Below are positions 30,659 through 39,666 of a stretch of 64,000 nucleotides of DNA, one piece after another. The stretch's first letter is position 1; every line of letters begins with the position of its first letter. Both the position numbers and the translations under genes were made by a program. The stretch comes from a bacterium BMS3Abin14 (GTDB lineage Bacteria; BMS3Abin14), in the NCBI GenBank assembly GCA_002897695.1, contig BDTG01000041.1, forward strand, positions 24,948 to 88,947, in the 5' to 3' direction. The notes under the pieces are model-generated. The model did no database searches. It was not told the DNA's origin and saw only the letters and a list, made by a program, of their open reading frames with translations.

Positions 30659-31957
30659 ATGATCAAGTCACTTATATCGGTATTTCTCAGACACAGAATT
30701 TTATTAATGACCATTGCGATCACGGCTATGCCGGCCGTTGCCCACGCGGACACCCTTGACAGCGGGGACACCGCCTGGATGATCACCGCTACCGCACTGG
30801 TACTTTTCATGACCATTCCAGGGCTGGCCCTTTTTTACGGCGGTCTGGTCCGGACCAGGAACATCCTTTCCGTCCTCATGCAATGCTTTTCCATCACCGC
30901 CCTCATAACCATCCTGTGGGTGGTGGCAGGTTACTCCCTCAGTTTCGGCACGGGAAACGCTTTTTTCGGAGACTTTTCCATGGTTTTCCTTAAGGGGATA
31001 GGACCGGATTCCATGTCTGGAACCATCCCCAAAATCCTGTTCGTCATGTTCCAGCTCACCTTCGCAATTATCACCCCGGCTCTCATTATCGGCGCTTTCG
31101 CCGAGCGGATGAAGTTCTCAGCCATGCTCCTTTTCACCGGAGCATGGATGTTGCTCATCTACAGCCCGATCTGCCACTGGGTTTGGGGAGGCGGCTGGCT
31201 CGGCAGCATGGGAGCCCTGGACTTCGCCGGGGGCACCGTGGTCCACATCAATGCCGGGGTCGCCGGCCTGGTTGCAGCCCTCGTCCTCGGCAAACGTAAG
31301 GGATACCCCAAGGCCCCCATGATGCCCCACAGCCTCACCCTGTCGGTGGTGGGAGCCGGCATGCTGTGGGTGGGATGGTTCGGCTTTAACGCCGGGTCAG
31401 AACTCGCCGCCGACGGCACCGCCGGCATGGCCCTTGCCGTGACCCAGATTGCCGCTGCGGCAGCCACCCTCGCCTGGATGTTCGCCGAGTGGATCAAGCA
31501 CGGCAAGCCCAGCGTCCTGGGAGCCATCACGGGCGCCGTGGCCGGCCTCGTGGCCATCACCCCGGCCTCCGGTTTCGTAGGTCCCATGGGGGCCATCGCC
31601 ATCGGCCTGGCATCCGGAGTCATCTGCTTCATCGCAGCCACCACCCTGAAACGGGCATTGGGCTACGACGATTCCCTGGACGCCTTCGGTGTCCATGGCG
31701 TTGGCGGTACTGTGGGAGCCATCCTTACGGGTGTTTTCGCTTCTCCGGCCCTTGGCGGCTTCGCCAAGATATCCGGGATCGGCGGGCAGCTTTGGATCCA
31801 GTTCATAAGTGTCGCCGCCACCATCGGATACAGCGCCGTTGGCTCCTTCGTTATCCTGAAGGCGGTGGACCTGCTGGTGGGGCTGAGAGTGACCGAGGAG
31901 GAGGAAGTAACGGGGCTCGACATCACGCAGCACAACGAGAAAGGCTACGACTACTGA
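30659..31957 (+). CDS. amtB: Ammonium transporter Amt
   Basis: A 432-residue trimeric channel. The ATG at 30659 has GGAGGG 7 nt upstream. A cleavable leader (ITAMPAVAHA) is followed by 11 membrane helices. Conserved blocks are MTIPGLALFYGGLVRTRNIL, AFAERMKFSAM, WVWGGGW with AGGTVVHINAGVAGLVAAL, and FGVHGVGGTVGAILTGVF with the second pore His. The C-terminal cytoplasmic tail (GLDITQHNEKGYDY) is the P-II docking segment. Ends in a strong terminator. Confidence 0.96.
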   Translation: MIKSLISVFLRHRILLMTIAITAMPAVAHADTLDSGDTAWMITATALVLFMTIPGLALFYGGLVRTRNILSVLMQCFSITALITILWVVAGYSLSFGTGNAFFGDFSMVFLKGIGPDSMSGTIPKILFVMFQLTFAIITPALIIGAFAERMKFSAMLLFTGAWMLLIYSPICHWVWGGGWLGSMGALDFAGGTVVHINAGVAGLVAALVLGKRKGYPKAPMMPHSLTLSVVGAGMLWVGWFGFNAGSELAADGTAGMALAVTQIAAAAATLAWMFAEWIKHGKPSVLGAITGAVAGLVAITPASGFVGPMGAIAIGLASGVICFIAATTLKRALGYDDSLDAFGVHGVGGTVGAILTGVFASPALGGFAKISGIGGQLWIQFISVAATIGYSAVGSFVILKAVDLLVGLRVTEEEEVTGLDITQHNEKGYDY

Positions 31958-31981
31958 TCTTTTCAGTTCCAGGTTCCGGGT

Positions 31982-32020
31982 AAAGGAAGCCCGGCGGGGA
32001 TTGCCCGCCGGGCTTCCTTT
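31982..32020. terminator. Strong terminator after amtB
   Basis: A perfect 17-bp stem (AAAGGAAGCCCGGCGGG at 31982-31998 with its complement at 32004-32020) encloses a 5-nt loop. The A/T ends give a T-run on either strand, so it can also act for convergent transcription from bfr. Confidence 0.9.
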
Positions 32021-32029
32021 AGTGTTTCT

Positions 32030-32070
32030 CTGGACTCTGGACTGTATTGTCTCCCTCTGGACTCTGGACT
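32030..32070. repeat. Heptamer array, CTGGACT units
   Basis: Two CTGGACT units at 32030-32043 and two more at 32057-32070, separated by 13 nt. They lie between the amtB terminator and the bfr stop. Related to the TTGGACN arrays at 17038 and 33943. Confidence 0.65.
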
Positions 32071-32075
32071 CGGTT

Positions 32076-32516
32076 TTACAGGTCTCCCAGCCACCCCTCG
32101 AAGATGTCCAGATGTCCCTCCTCGTCCTCGAGGATCTGCTCGAACAGCTTCCTGGTCACCACGTCGTCCTCTTCAGCGGCCAGTTGGATGATTTTATGAT
32201 ACAGGGCGACAGCCCCCTCTTCGGCCTTGGCATCCAGGGTGATCATCTCCTTGATGTCACCACCCACCGCAATGGGGTCCGGTTTGGTAGTGGGGGTGCC
32301 CCCCAGGTAGTTGAGGCGTTCGGCGATGAATTCGGCGTGGGTCATCTCATTCATGGCGATGATCCTGAGCTGGTCCTTGACGGAAAAACCCTTGATCCCG
32401 ATCCACTGAATGTGCTGCCACATGTATTGAGTGACGACCTGCAGTTCCCTGGAGATGGCCTTGTTGAGCAGATCGAGAAGTTCCTTGGAAGCCTTTTTTC
32501 TGTGTTTGGCGGACAT
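32076..32516 (-). CDS. bfr: Bacterioferritin-like ferritin
   Basis: A 146-residue four-helix ferritin. Ferroxidase ligands are visible: Glu in ISRELQVVTQYMW, ExxH in MNEMTHAEFIAERL, and the C-terminal pair in LEDEEGHLDIFEGWL. A methionine lies at the position expected near the haem pocket (YMWQH), but haem binding cannot be confirmed. AGGAGG precedes ATG by 6 nt. Likely role: iron storage and oxidation, protecting against Fenton chemistry. Single gene with its own promoter region upstream. Confidence 0.9.
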   Translation of the reverse strand: MSAKHRKKASKELLDLLNKAISRELQVVTQYMWQHIQWIGIKGFSVKDQLRIIAMNEMTHAEFIAERLNYLGGTPTTKPDPIAVGGDIKEMITLDAKAEEGAVALYHKIIQLAAEEDDVVTRKLFEQILEDEEGHLDIFEGWLGDL

Positions 32517-32762
32517 TCTTTTCCTCCTGTCTGGTTTTGTTTCTGCAACCCCGGTGCAAATGGCCGGGGTTTTCGTAATGGTTTCACTTTAACGCAATTT
32601 TGCGGTGAAGCAAAGTAATGGCTCACCGCGACAAGACACGTTGTTTTACCACAGTGCAGCCGCTTGCAGACTGCACCACAGGGTTTTAAACAGGATCATC
32701 CTGGAAATACGTACTCACTACGCATAAAAGCTGGATTTAACAGGGATGAAGGTCGCTCTTTT

Positions 32763-32790
32763 CCCCCTCACCTCGGTCCTCTCCCCCCAG
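32763..32790. repeat. 28-nt dispersed repeat, copy 1
   Basis: CCCCCTCACCTCGGTCCTCT continues to CCCCCCAG. The reverse complement of 63427-63454 is identical except for one base, in an intergenic region 31 kb away. Confidence 0.75.
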
Positions 32791-32887
32791 CCTCCTTCGC
32801 ACAAAGCTTCGGCGGGCCAAGGGGGAGAGGAAGAATATCCTGTGATAAATCGACGCGACAGGCGCAATGACATGCGTTGCTCCGCAC

Positions 32888-32929
32888 GAGATTGCCGCGC
32901 CGCGGTTTCACTCAGGCTCGCAATGACAG
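32888..32929. repeat. GAGATTGCC...CGCAATGAC repeat, copy 1
   Basis: GAGATTGCCGCGC begins the unit and GCTCGCAATGACAG ends it, with a short variable middle. The outer ATTGC and GCAAT are complementary. Copy 2 is at 33882-33920. Confidence 0.7.
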
Positions 32930-33055
32930 AAAATAACAAGGTATCCATAAACCGGATGAACCCTATTTTAAAACCCTACCTGCCCTGAGCAAGCGCAGCG
33001 CTTCGAAGGGTGGTGTGACCTGCATGTGGTCACGCTGTGGTGAGTTAGCTTTCGA

Positions 33056-33892
33056 TCAATCGATCACGAAACGGTCGATGATACCGGCTTTGTCGTCGAT
33101 GACGGCTACCCGAAGCTGTCCGTCACGGCGGTAAAGTACACAGAAATGATACGCCTTGACGAACACCCTGTTGAGTGGACTCTCAGCATGGCAGGAATAC
33201 AGGGGGGCGCCGCCGCCTCCGGTGACGACATACGGAATTCCGCCAACCTCGAACCTCTGATAGTTGTGATCGTGGCCGCTGAAAACCGCGCCCACACCGT
33301 AGGTCCTGAAAAGGGGGACGAGAATCCGGCGGAGTTTTTCCCCGCTCCTGCGGTGGGACCCGATGTTGTACGGTGGGTGGTGAAACACCGCGATGATCGT
33401 TCCCCCGCTTCCTGAACTTCCCTCAAGATCCCCGATCAGCCACCTGTGCTGGTCTGAACCCGGGGACAGGTCCACATTGGTATCCAGGACGATGAAGTGA
33501 ATCCCGTCGACATCGACGGAATACCACCCCTTATTGTCGGGCAGGCCGAACCGGTCGAAGAAAAGGGGGGACTCTTTCTCGTGGTTTCCCAAGGCGGGGT
33601 AGAAGGCCGTAGTGCTTCTGAGTCCGGACGTTATATCGCTAAAGACCTTCCACTCATCCTCGCGGTTCCCGTTCGCCACCAGATCGCCCGTGTGGAAGAC
33701 GGCAGCCGGTTTGACGTGGGTTATCCCCTGGACCAGGTCCCGATGGGTCGAGTGGCCGCTCCGGGTATCGCCGTAGATGACGATGCCGCCATTCAGATAG
33801 TCCGGCAGAGCGTTCCATTTTGTCCCTGCACCGGCTGACGACAGGAGCGGAAACAGCAGAAAAAAGACTGACAGTACACATGAGATTGCCAC
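33056..33892 (-). CDS. Secreted calcineurin-like metallophosphatase
   Basis: A 278-residue predicted dinuclear metallophosphoesterase. All five motifs are present: GDTRSG, GDLVANG, GNHE, FHHPPYN and SGHDHNYQR. The GTG at 33892 is the best start; it gives a signal peptide (AISCVLSVFFLLFPLLSSAG) with GGAAG just upstream. An ATG at 33964 would begin inside a heptamer array and add residues encoded by repeat DNA. The substrate is unknown; purple-acid-phosphatase-like secreted enzymes are the nearest relatives. Not obviously in an operon. Confidence 0.88.
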   Translation of the reverse strand: MAISCVLSVFFLLFPLLSSAGAGTKWNALPDYLNGGIVIYGDTRSGHSTHRDLVQGITHVKPAAVFHTGDLVANGNREDEWKVFSDITSGLRSTTAFYPALGNHEKESPLFFDRFGLPDNKGWYSVDVDGIHFIVLDTNVDLSPGSDQHRWLIGDLEGSSGSGGTIIAVFHHPPYNIGSHRRSGEKLRRILVPLFRTYGVGAVFSGHDHNYQRFEVGGIPYVVTGGGGAPLYSCHAESPLNRVFVKAYHFCVLYRRDGQLRVAVIDDKAGIIDRFVID

Positions 33893-33920
33893 GCTTCTTC
33901 CAGCCGCTCGCAATGACGGG
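33882..33920. repeat. GAGATTGCC...CGCAATGAC repeat, copy 2
   Basis: GAGATTGCCACGC opens and GCTCGCAATGACGGG closes the unit. It overlaps the start codon and first codons of the metallophosphatase gene, so the repeat supplies part of its signal-peptide coding sequence. Confidence 0.7.
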
Positions 33921-33942
33921 ATTGGAGTCTGTTTTTCACACG

Positions 33943-33969
33943 TTGGACATTGGACATTGGACATTGGAC
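33943..33969. repeat. Heptamer array, TTGGACA x 3.9
   Basis: TTGGACA occurs three times and a further TTGGAC follows without interruption. It lies in the maf-metallophosphatase gap. Confidence 0.85.
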
Positions 33970-33993
33970 TATCCTGCCCCCAGATCGGGCAGC

Positions 33994-34608
33994 CTACAGC
34001 CTGATGCCGTAGGACCTCAGAAGCAGCACGGTTTCCATGAGCGGAAGGCCGATGACATTGGTATAGGACCCCACTATCCCCTCGATGAAGATGGCCCCCC
34101 TTCCCTGGATCGCGTAGGCTCCGGCTTTATCCCGATATTCCCCGGAATCGAGGTACCAGTTTATTTCCCACTCCTCGAGCAGTTTCATCCTCACCCGGGT
34201 TTCGACGGTAACCACCCGTTTTTTATCCTTGTTGATCCAGACGGCGGCAATGGCCGAGAGGACAGTATGTTCCTTCCCGGCAAGCCTTCTGAGCATGGCC
34301 TTCGCGTCCCTCTTGTCCCTGGGCTTGCCGAGTACCTTGCGACCGTTGAGAATGACCACCGTATCGCATCCCAGAACGATATCGTCAGGGTAATCCGCAG
34401 CTACGCCTTGCGCTTTCTCCATGGCCAGGCGCTCCACGTGTTCCCGGGGTGTCTCCTTGGGCAGGAGTTTCTCATTCACCTGAGGAAACGCCACCTCAAA
34501 CTTCAGCCCCGTAAGCGCGAGCAGTTCCTTCCGGCGGGGTGATGCTGATGCGAGGACGATCTTCTTGCGGCGTGACCACCATCTCTTGGCAATTCTCATT
34601 GGGTCCAT
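33994..34608 (-). CDS. maf: Maf-like nucleoside triphosphate pyrophosphatase
   Basis: A 204-residue house-cleaning enzyme that hydrolyses non-canonical nucleotides; overexpression in other bacteria affects septation. Motifs: VLASASPRRKELLALTGL near residue 18, DDIVLGCDTVVILNGRKVLG, KPRDKRDAKAMLRRLAGKEH, and GKAGAYAIQGRGAIFIEGI-like DKAGAYAIQGRG with SYTNVIGLPL at the end. The ATG at 34608 has no strong ribosome site; one three codons later is possible. It follows the radical SAM gene and ftsZ on the same strand. Confidence 0.93.
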   Translation of the reverse strand: MDPMRIAKRWWSRRKKIVLASASPRRKELLALTGLKFEVAFPQVNEKLLPKETPREHVERLAMEKAQGVAADYPDDIVLGCDTVVILNGRKVLGKPRDKRDAKAMLRRLAGKEHTVLSAIAAVWINKDKKRVVTVETRVRMKLLEEWEINWYLDSGEYRDKAGAYAIQGRGAIFIEGIVGSYTNVIGLPLMETVLLLRSYGIRL

Positions 34609-34698
34609 TGTCTCATCATCTTTGGCAGGGTCGTCAAAAGTTCTGTTAAGGATATAGTTTCAAAACGTGTGTGTCTTTTATTACCACACGGCGCCCAA

Positions 34699-36282
34699 TT
34701 AAACCACTTTTCCGGATCGGCCGCCAAAGAGCGTCCATGGAAGTTTACCGTTCCTTCTGTCAAAGAGGATACGGTCTGCATCCGGAAAGATCCGCTGGAG
34801 TTTTCGCAGGGAGATACCCCCTGCGGGGAGCGCCCCCAGCGCTTTTCCAAGATTCCTGTCCCCAAGGGATATCAGGGCGTCCAGATAGGCTCCCCTCATG
34901 GAACCTGCCTGGAACCTGACCCCTCCCATGCGTCCTATTTTCTCCCTCAAGGATTTCAGCCTTCTCGACAGCACATCCTCGGCCGCCATGGGCTCCCTTT
35001 CCAGTGGAGTGTGGGGTTTGGGAACGAAAGGATTAACGCTTACAGTTATGTTCCCGACCTTTCCTCTTTTGCGTCCAGCCCCCACCACCTTGTCCCTGAT
35101 GCGGCCTACCAGGTCGGAGATGGCCGCCATATCATCGTCCTCTTCACCGGGCAGCCCTACCATGAAGTACACCTTCACACCCGGAACCCGCGCCCGCTGA
35201 AGGAGGTTTACGGCTTCCATGATCGCATCGTCCGAGAACCCTTTTCCAACTGTCTTTCTGAGGGCAGATGTCCCGGCTTCGGGAGCGAGTGAAACGGTTC
35301 GGTGCCCACTTGCCGCGAGCATTTCCGCCAGTTCAGGGGTCATACGTTCCAGCCTGACCGATGAGGGGGAAAACCTTCCCCCCAGATCAAGGATCATCCT
35401 TCCCGCATCGAGAAGCTCAGGATGGTACGATACCGCGGTCCCCACCAGCCCTATCTTCCTCCTGTATTTCAGGCCGGTCCGTACCTCCTTCTCCATCCTT
35501 TCCAACCCCAGAAAGCGCACCGGGCCGCATATATGGGAAGCCGCGCAGAAGCTGCATTTTGCGCCGCATCCCCTGGAGATCTCCAGGGGATACATGGAAC
35601 CGAATTCAGTGCCCCGTGCCACCACGGCGGGCCTGGCGGGTTTCACATCCAGGGAGGATACCATGGATCGCTCAATCCATGGGGACATCGACCCGAGGGG
35701 TCTGGGAATCAGGTAGCGGGAACCTTTTACTTCGCCGGCGCTGTACATGGAGGGGACATAAGCGCCGGGCAGGCCGGCAGCCAACTCCAGGATACGATCT
35801 CTGCTTCCGGAAGGCCCAGCCGAGAGAAGAATGTCGGGGAGGGTCTCGAAAACAGGTTCAGAATCGCCGATAATAATCAGATCGAAAAACTGGGCGACCG
35901 GTTCAGGGTTGATGGTCAGGGCAGCCCCGCCGCCCAGCACAAAGGGCCCGGCCGCCTCTGGTGCGAACGGGGCAACTCCTCCCGCTTCCAGCATCCGGGG
36001 GAGGTGAACAAGATCCGGCTGAAAGGAAACGGAGAATGCCACGACATCGAACTCGGACAGGGAACGGCTGCCATCGGGGAAATAGAGCCCGCTTCCCTCC
36101 CAGAAAACCCTTCGTACGTCAAAACCTGGAACATCAAGAAACCCTCTCAAGACCGCCTGGTAGCCGAGGTTTGACATGCCCACCCAATAGCTGTTGGGAT
36201 AAGCGACCGCCACCCTCAATGAGCCTCCCCTGGCAGGCCGGGGGGAAACCCAGGCCTCATCCAGCGGGCTCCGGGCGTTCAT
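34699..36282 (-). CDS. Radical SAM protein with N-terminal B12-binding-like domain
   Basis: A 527-residue protein. Residues 20-180 look like the Rossmann-type cobalamin-binding half found before many radical SAM domains (VAVAYPNSYWVGMSNLGYQA, GGGAALTINPEPVAQFFDLI), though the DxHxxG motif is not evident. The radical SAM cluster motif is CGAKCSFCAA (Cx3Cx2C) near residue 240, followed by KIGLVGTAVSYHPELL and KVYFMVGLPGEE. It resembles the COG1032/TIGR03960 group. The reaction is unknown. It begins 6 bp after ftsZ and is probably co-transcribed with dcw. Confidence 0.85.
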   Translation of the reverse strand: MNARSPLDEAWVSPRPARGGSLRVAVAYPNSYWVGMSNLGYQAVLRGFLDVPGFDVRRVFWEGSGLYFPDGSRSLSEFDVVAFSVSFQPDLVHLPRMLEAGGVAPFAPEAAGPFVLGGGAALTINPEPVAQFFDLIIIGDSEPVFETLPDILLSAGPSGSRDRILELAAGLPGAYVPSMYSAGEVKGSRYLIPRPLGSMSPWIERSMVSSLDVKPARPAVVARGTEFGSMYPLEISRGCGAKCSFCAASHICGPVRFLGLERMEKEVRTGLKYRRKIGLVGTAVSYHPELLDAGRMILDLGGRFSPSSVRLERMTPELAEMLAASGHRTVSLAPEAGTSALRKTVGKGFSDDAIMEAVNLLQRARVPGVKVYFMVGLPGEEDDDMAAISDLVGRIRDKVVGAGRKRGKVGNITVSVNPFVPKPHTPLEREPMAAEDVLSRRLKSLREKIGRMGGVRFQAGSMRGAYLDALISLGDRNLGKALGALPAGGISLRKLQRIFPDADRILFDRRNGKLPWTLFGGRSGKVV

Positions 36283-36288
36283 CTACCC

Positions 36289-37440
36289 TTAATCCGCCTG
36301 GCGCCTTAAAAACGCGGGGACCTCAAATTCTTCCTCATCAATGGCCGACATTGCCGGGCGTCTGGTCTTTTCCGAAGGGGCTTCGGCCTCCTTGTTTCTG
36401 ATAAAAGTCGGTAATTCAGTATCCTGTGAACCTGCGCCTCCCCAGGAAGACACCCTGGAGTCAAGGCCTTGCCTCGTTTGTTCCTGCCCGAAACCGGTCG
36501 CAATAACGGTCACCATGAGATTCTCATCCATGGAATCATCCTCGACCCATCCAAAAATAATCTCGGCATCCTCGTGAACAGCGCTTCGGACAATGGCCGA
36601 TGCGTTCTGGATCTCCTGCATGCCGATGCCCTTGTTTGCGGTGATATTGATGAGGACCCCTCTGGAACCATCGATACTGTTGTCCTCCAGGAGCGGGCTG
36701 GAAATAGCCGTCTGTGCGGCCTCGGACGCTCGGTCATCACCCTGGGCAATCCCGGTGCCCATGAGAGCTCGTCCCTTCCCTTCCATGATCCTTTTCACAT
36801 CAGCGAAATCGAGGTTGATGATTCCAGGCTTTGTGATGAGATCGGATATACCCTTAACCGCACAGTGAAGAACATCGTCCACAACCTTGAAAGCGTCCGT
36901 TGCGAGGGCGCCATGTTTGATCACCGAAAAAATGCGATCATTGGGAATTACGATCAGGGTGTCAACACTTTTACGCAGCTCTTCCAGCCCGTTTTCCGCG
37001 TTTTTCATCCGCACGCGGCCTTCGAACTCGAAGGGCTTGGTTACAACCCCGACGGTGAGTATGCCGGCATCTTTTGCTATTCCCGCGACCACGGGAGCAG
37101 CTCCAGTGCCCGTTCCACCCCCCATGCCGGCGGTGATGAACACCATATCCACGCCCTGGATCGACTCGGAAATTTGATCCTTGCTCTCCTGCGCCGAACG
37201 CAGGCCAATCTCAGGATCCGCGCCGGCGCCGAGACCGTGTGTCACCTCTTCCCCCAACTGGATTTTAGTGGGTGCATCGGATCTTTTTAACGCCTGCGCA
37301 TCTGTATTGGCGGCGATGAAATCAACATTTTTCAACATTGACTTGATCATATTGTTAATGGCATTGCCGCCGCCCCCCCCGACTCCGATGACCTTGATCC
37401 GGGCCTGAAGGTCCTTGCTCTCCTCTACGAACTGAAACAT
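36289..37440 (-). CDS. ftsZ: Cell-division GTPase FtsZ
   Basis: The tubulin-like Z-ring GTPase, 383 residues. GTP loop [15 protein letters not shown], the N-terminal [15 protein letters not shown], and the T7 loop [11 protein letters not shown] are intact. A variable linker ends in the conserved tail [14 protein letters not shown] that binds FtsA. GGGAGGTG lies 5 nt before ATG. Last classical gene of the dcw cluster; a repeat copy separates it from ftsA. Confidence 0.98.
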   Translation of the reverse strand: MFQFVEESKDLQARIKVIGVGGGGGNAINNMIKSMLKNVDFIAANTDAQALKRSDAPTKIQLGEEVTHGLGAGADPEIGLRSAQESKDQISESIQGVDMVFITAGMGGGTGTGAAPVVAGIAKDAGILTVGVVTKPFEFEGRVRMKNAENGLEELRKSVDTLIVIPNDRIFSVIKHGALATDAFKVVDDVLHCAVKGISDLITKPGIINLDFADVKRIMEGKGRALMGTGIAQGDDRASEAAQTAISSPLLEDNSIDGSRGVLINITANKGIGMQEIQNASAIVRSAVHEDAEIIFGWVEDDSMDENLMVTVIATGFGQEQTRQGLDSRVSSWGGAGSQDTELPTFIRNKEAEAPSEKTRRPAMSAIDEEEFEVPAFLRRQAD

Positions 37441-37490
37441 ATGTCACCTCCCTGGTATTAGGACAGTGTTCCCCGCACTATTTTTGATAG

Positions 37491-37559
37491 AGCCGTTAAA
37501 AGTCCACCTGTCTGCATGCAAGCACAGGCAGGTTCGCGACTTTTTGCAAAGTCATCACG
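37491..37559. repeat. Dispersed structured repeat, copy D (ftsA-ftsZ gap)
   Basis: TTAAAAGTCCACCTGTCTGC, then a near-palindromic middle (GCATGCAAGCACAGGCAGG), then GACTTTTTGCAAAGTCATCA. The middle is nearly the same as in copy B at 53851. It begins directly after the ftsA stop in the direction of transcription and fills most of the ftsA-ftsZ gap. Confidence 0.8.
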
Positions 37560-37560
37560 T

Positions 37561-38793
37561 TTAGATAAAATCCTTCAGCCAATCCCTCATCTTTGCCAGT
37601 ATCTTGTCAAAAATCCTCGATTCATTTGTGCCAAAGACCCCCTCCCCGCCGTGGGTTGCCCCGTACTTGATCAGCCCGACTCCGGTAGCGTACATGGGAC
37701 TTTTAACCACATCCACCAGGCCGCCGACATCTCGAGGATATCCAACCCGGACAGGCATATTAAAGACCTGTTCCGCCAACTCGGCCATGCCGCTCATGAT
37801 TACCGTTCCACCGGTCAGGACGATGCCGGAAGCTATGCGGTCATTGTGTCCCGATTTGAGTATTTCCCGGTTTATGAGTTCGAAGAACTCTTCCGCTCTC
37901 GGTTCGATAATTTCCGACAGGAACCTCCTTGAAACCTTCCTCGGCTTATGGCCGCCAACGCCCATTACCTCTATTTCCTCATCCTCGCCGACCATTTCGG
38001 TGAGAGCGCAGCCGTACTCCTTCTTAATTCTCTCCGCTTCAGTCGCCGGGCTCCTGAGACCATAGGCGACATCGTTGGTCAGGTTAATGCCTCCCAGAGC
38101 GAGAACGGCGGTCTGTCTTATGCTGCCGGCGCCAAATATTGCCAGATCAGTGGTCCCGCCCCCGATATCAACCAGCGCAACCCCAAGTTCTTTCTCCTCA
38201 TCAGTGAGAACTGCGCTTGCGGCGGCAAGAGGTTCGAGGACAATATCCAGGACGTCCAGACCCGCACGATTGCTGCTTTTGATAATGTTCTGTGCGGACG
38301 TTACGGCGCCCGTTACTATATGGACCTTGGCCTCAAGGCGCACACCTGACATGCCCAGGGGATCGACGATACCGTCCTGGTCGTCCACAATGAACTCCTG
38401 GGTCAGGGTGTGGATAATCTCCCGATCCAGCGGCATGGCAACCGCCTGGGCCGCGTCGATGACCCTTTCAATGTCTTTTTTGGTAACCTCCCTGGTCTTG
38501 ACCGCAACCACCCCGTGGCTGTTGAACCCCTTGATATGGCCGCCGGCAATCCCGACATAAGCTCCCTGGATCGGCACCCCGGCCATGAGTTCGGCCTCCT
38601 CGACAGCCTTTTTGATGGAATCCACGGTGGCGTCGATGTTGATCACCACCCCTTTTCGGAGGCCTTTGGACGGGGTGGTGCCGATCCCTATGATCTCGCA
38701 CCATCCTTTCTCGTCTACGGCAGTGACTACGATACATATTTTCGTAGTCCCTACATCCAACCCTACAACGATACGCTCCCTACCCTTGGCCAT
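37561..38793 (-). CDS. ftsA: Cell-division protein FtsA
   Basis: Actin-like protein, 410 residues, that anchors FtsZ filaments to the membrane. Phosphate 1 motif GLDVGTTKICIVV, the 1C SHS2 region with TREVTKKDIERVIDAAQA, phosphate 2 LVDIGGGTTDLAIF and the adenosine motif GIVLTGGTVIMSGMAELA are present. The C-terminal amphipathic helix ILAKMRDWLKDFI is the membrane anchor. Overlaps ftsQ by 14 bp. Confidence 0.97.
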   Translation of the reverse strand: MAKGRERIVVGLDVGTTKICIVVTAVDEKGWCEIIGIGTTPSKGLRKGVVINIDATVDSIKKAVEEAELMAGVPIQGAYVGIAGGHIKGFNSHGVVAVKTREVTKKDIERVIDAAQAVAMPLDREIIHTLTQEFIVDDQDGIVDPLGMSGVRLEAKVHIVTGAVTSAQNIIKSSNRAGLDVLDIVLEPLAAASAVLTDEEKELGVALVDIGGGTTDLAIFGAGSIRQTAVLALGGINLTNDVAYGLRSPATEAERIKKEYGCALTEMVGEDEEIEVMGVGGHKPRKVSRRFLSEIIEPRAEEFFELINREILKSGHNDRIASGIVLTGGTVIMSGMAELAEQVFNMPVRVGYPRDVGGLVDVVKSPMYATGVGLIKYGATHGGEGVFGTNESRIFDKILAKMRDWLKDFI

Positions 38794-39664
38794 GGCGAAC
38801 TCCTCTCAAACCCGAGTCGGCTGATTTTCCGTTAACCCGGCCGACTCTTCCGGGCACCTTTATTATCCTTCCATCGAAACGCAGATCATATCCGGCCGCT
38901 CCGGCATCGAAATGCTTCGACGCCATGAGTCTTGCCAGACGATCCAGCTCGTCCCTGGATCCATCGGGCGACATGATCAGAGTGGTCCCGGTTTTCACCA
39001 GGGCTACCAGGACAGTCCGCTCATTTTTCACCCTTATCTCCGATATGGCATCAGCCCCAAAGAGTCCGGAAGCCTCCAGGCCTTTCAGAACCTTCAGTGC
39101 GCCCACCGCATCGGCCAACCGTTCGCCTGGGCTCCAATCCCCTGACAGGCCCGTTATCAGGGGCAGTGCCCCCGGATACCTGCCGGACATGCTCAGCACG
39201 ATGCCCTCCATGTCCACCACGGGATACCCCCGGCCCATGACCACCGCCGCGGGACGGCGTTCCTCTATGTTGATCTCCATGGTATCCGGAAGCTGTCTTA
39301 CTACAACAGCGCTTTCGACCCGGGGCAGCTTTTTCACCCTTTCAAGGACATCGCCGAGGTCCACCCTTAAAAGCGGCGCCCCCTCCCGAATCCCGGAGGC
39401 CATGACAATTCTCCTCCTGGTGACATCCCTGGATCCTGTGACGATGATCCTCTTCACCGAAAGGGCAGGCATGTCGATAAGGGCATTGCCTCCCAGCCAG
39501 GCCCCGTAGATCAACGACACCATGGCCAGTCCCGCAATCACCCCTCTTAACACCCACCAGCTTTTTGCTGCCGTCTCGCGCGAGGGACGCAACGCAATCC
39601 GTTTTTTCACCGCGCTTTTTCTCCTGACGGTCTTCCTGGAAATGGGTTTATTCCTGCGTCCCAC
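38780..39664 (-). CDS. ftsQ: Cell-division protein FtsQ
   Basis: A 294-residue bitopic division protein that recruits FtsL/FtsB partners. It has a basic cytoplasmic N-terminus, one membrane helix (GVIAGLAMVSLIYGAWLGG), and a periplasmic POTRA domain (ALSVKRIIVTGSRDVTRRRI) followed by the FtsQ beta domain. GTG start, 2 bp after the ddl stop. The N-terminal and C-terminal tails are rich in Arg and Lys. Confidence 0.92.
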   Translation of the reverse strand: MGRRNKPISRKTVRRKSAVKKRIALRPSRETAAKSWWVLRGVIAGLAMVSLIYGAWLGGNALIDMPALSVKRIIVTGSRDVTRRRIVMASGIREGAPLLRVDLGDVLERVKKLPRVESAVVVRQLPDTMEINIEERRPAAVVMGRGYPVVDMEGIVLSMSGRYPGALPLITGLSGDWSPGERLADAVGALKVLKGLEASGLFGADAISEIRVKNERTVLVALVKTGTTLIMSPDGSRDELDRLARLMASKHFDAGAAGYDLRFDGRIIKVPGRVGRVNGKSADSGLRGVRHGQG

Positions 39665-39666
39665 GG

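Larger units (their letters stand above)
32517..33055. other. Repeat-bearing intergenic region bfr / metallophosphatase
   Basis: 540 bp without a credible gene; open frames here lack ribosome sites and motifs. It holds AACAGGGATGAAGG (32739-32752, also at 27783-27796), a 28-nt repeat at 32763-32790 and an ATTGC/GCAAT-type repeat at 32888-32929. The bfr promoter must be near 32520-32640. Confidence 0.6.
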
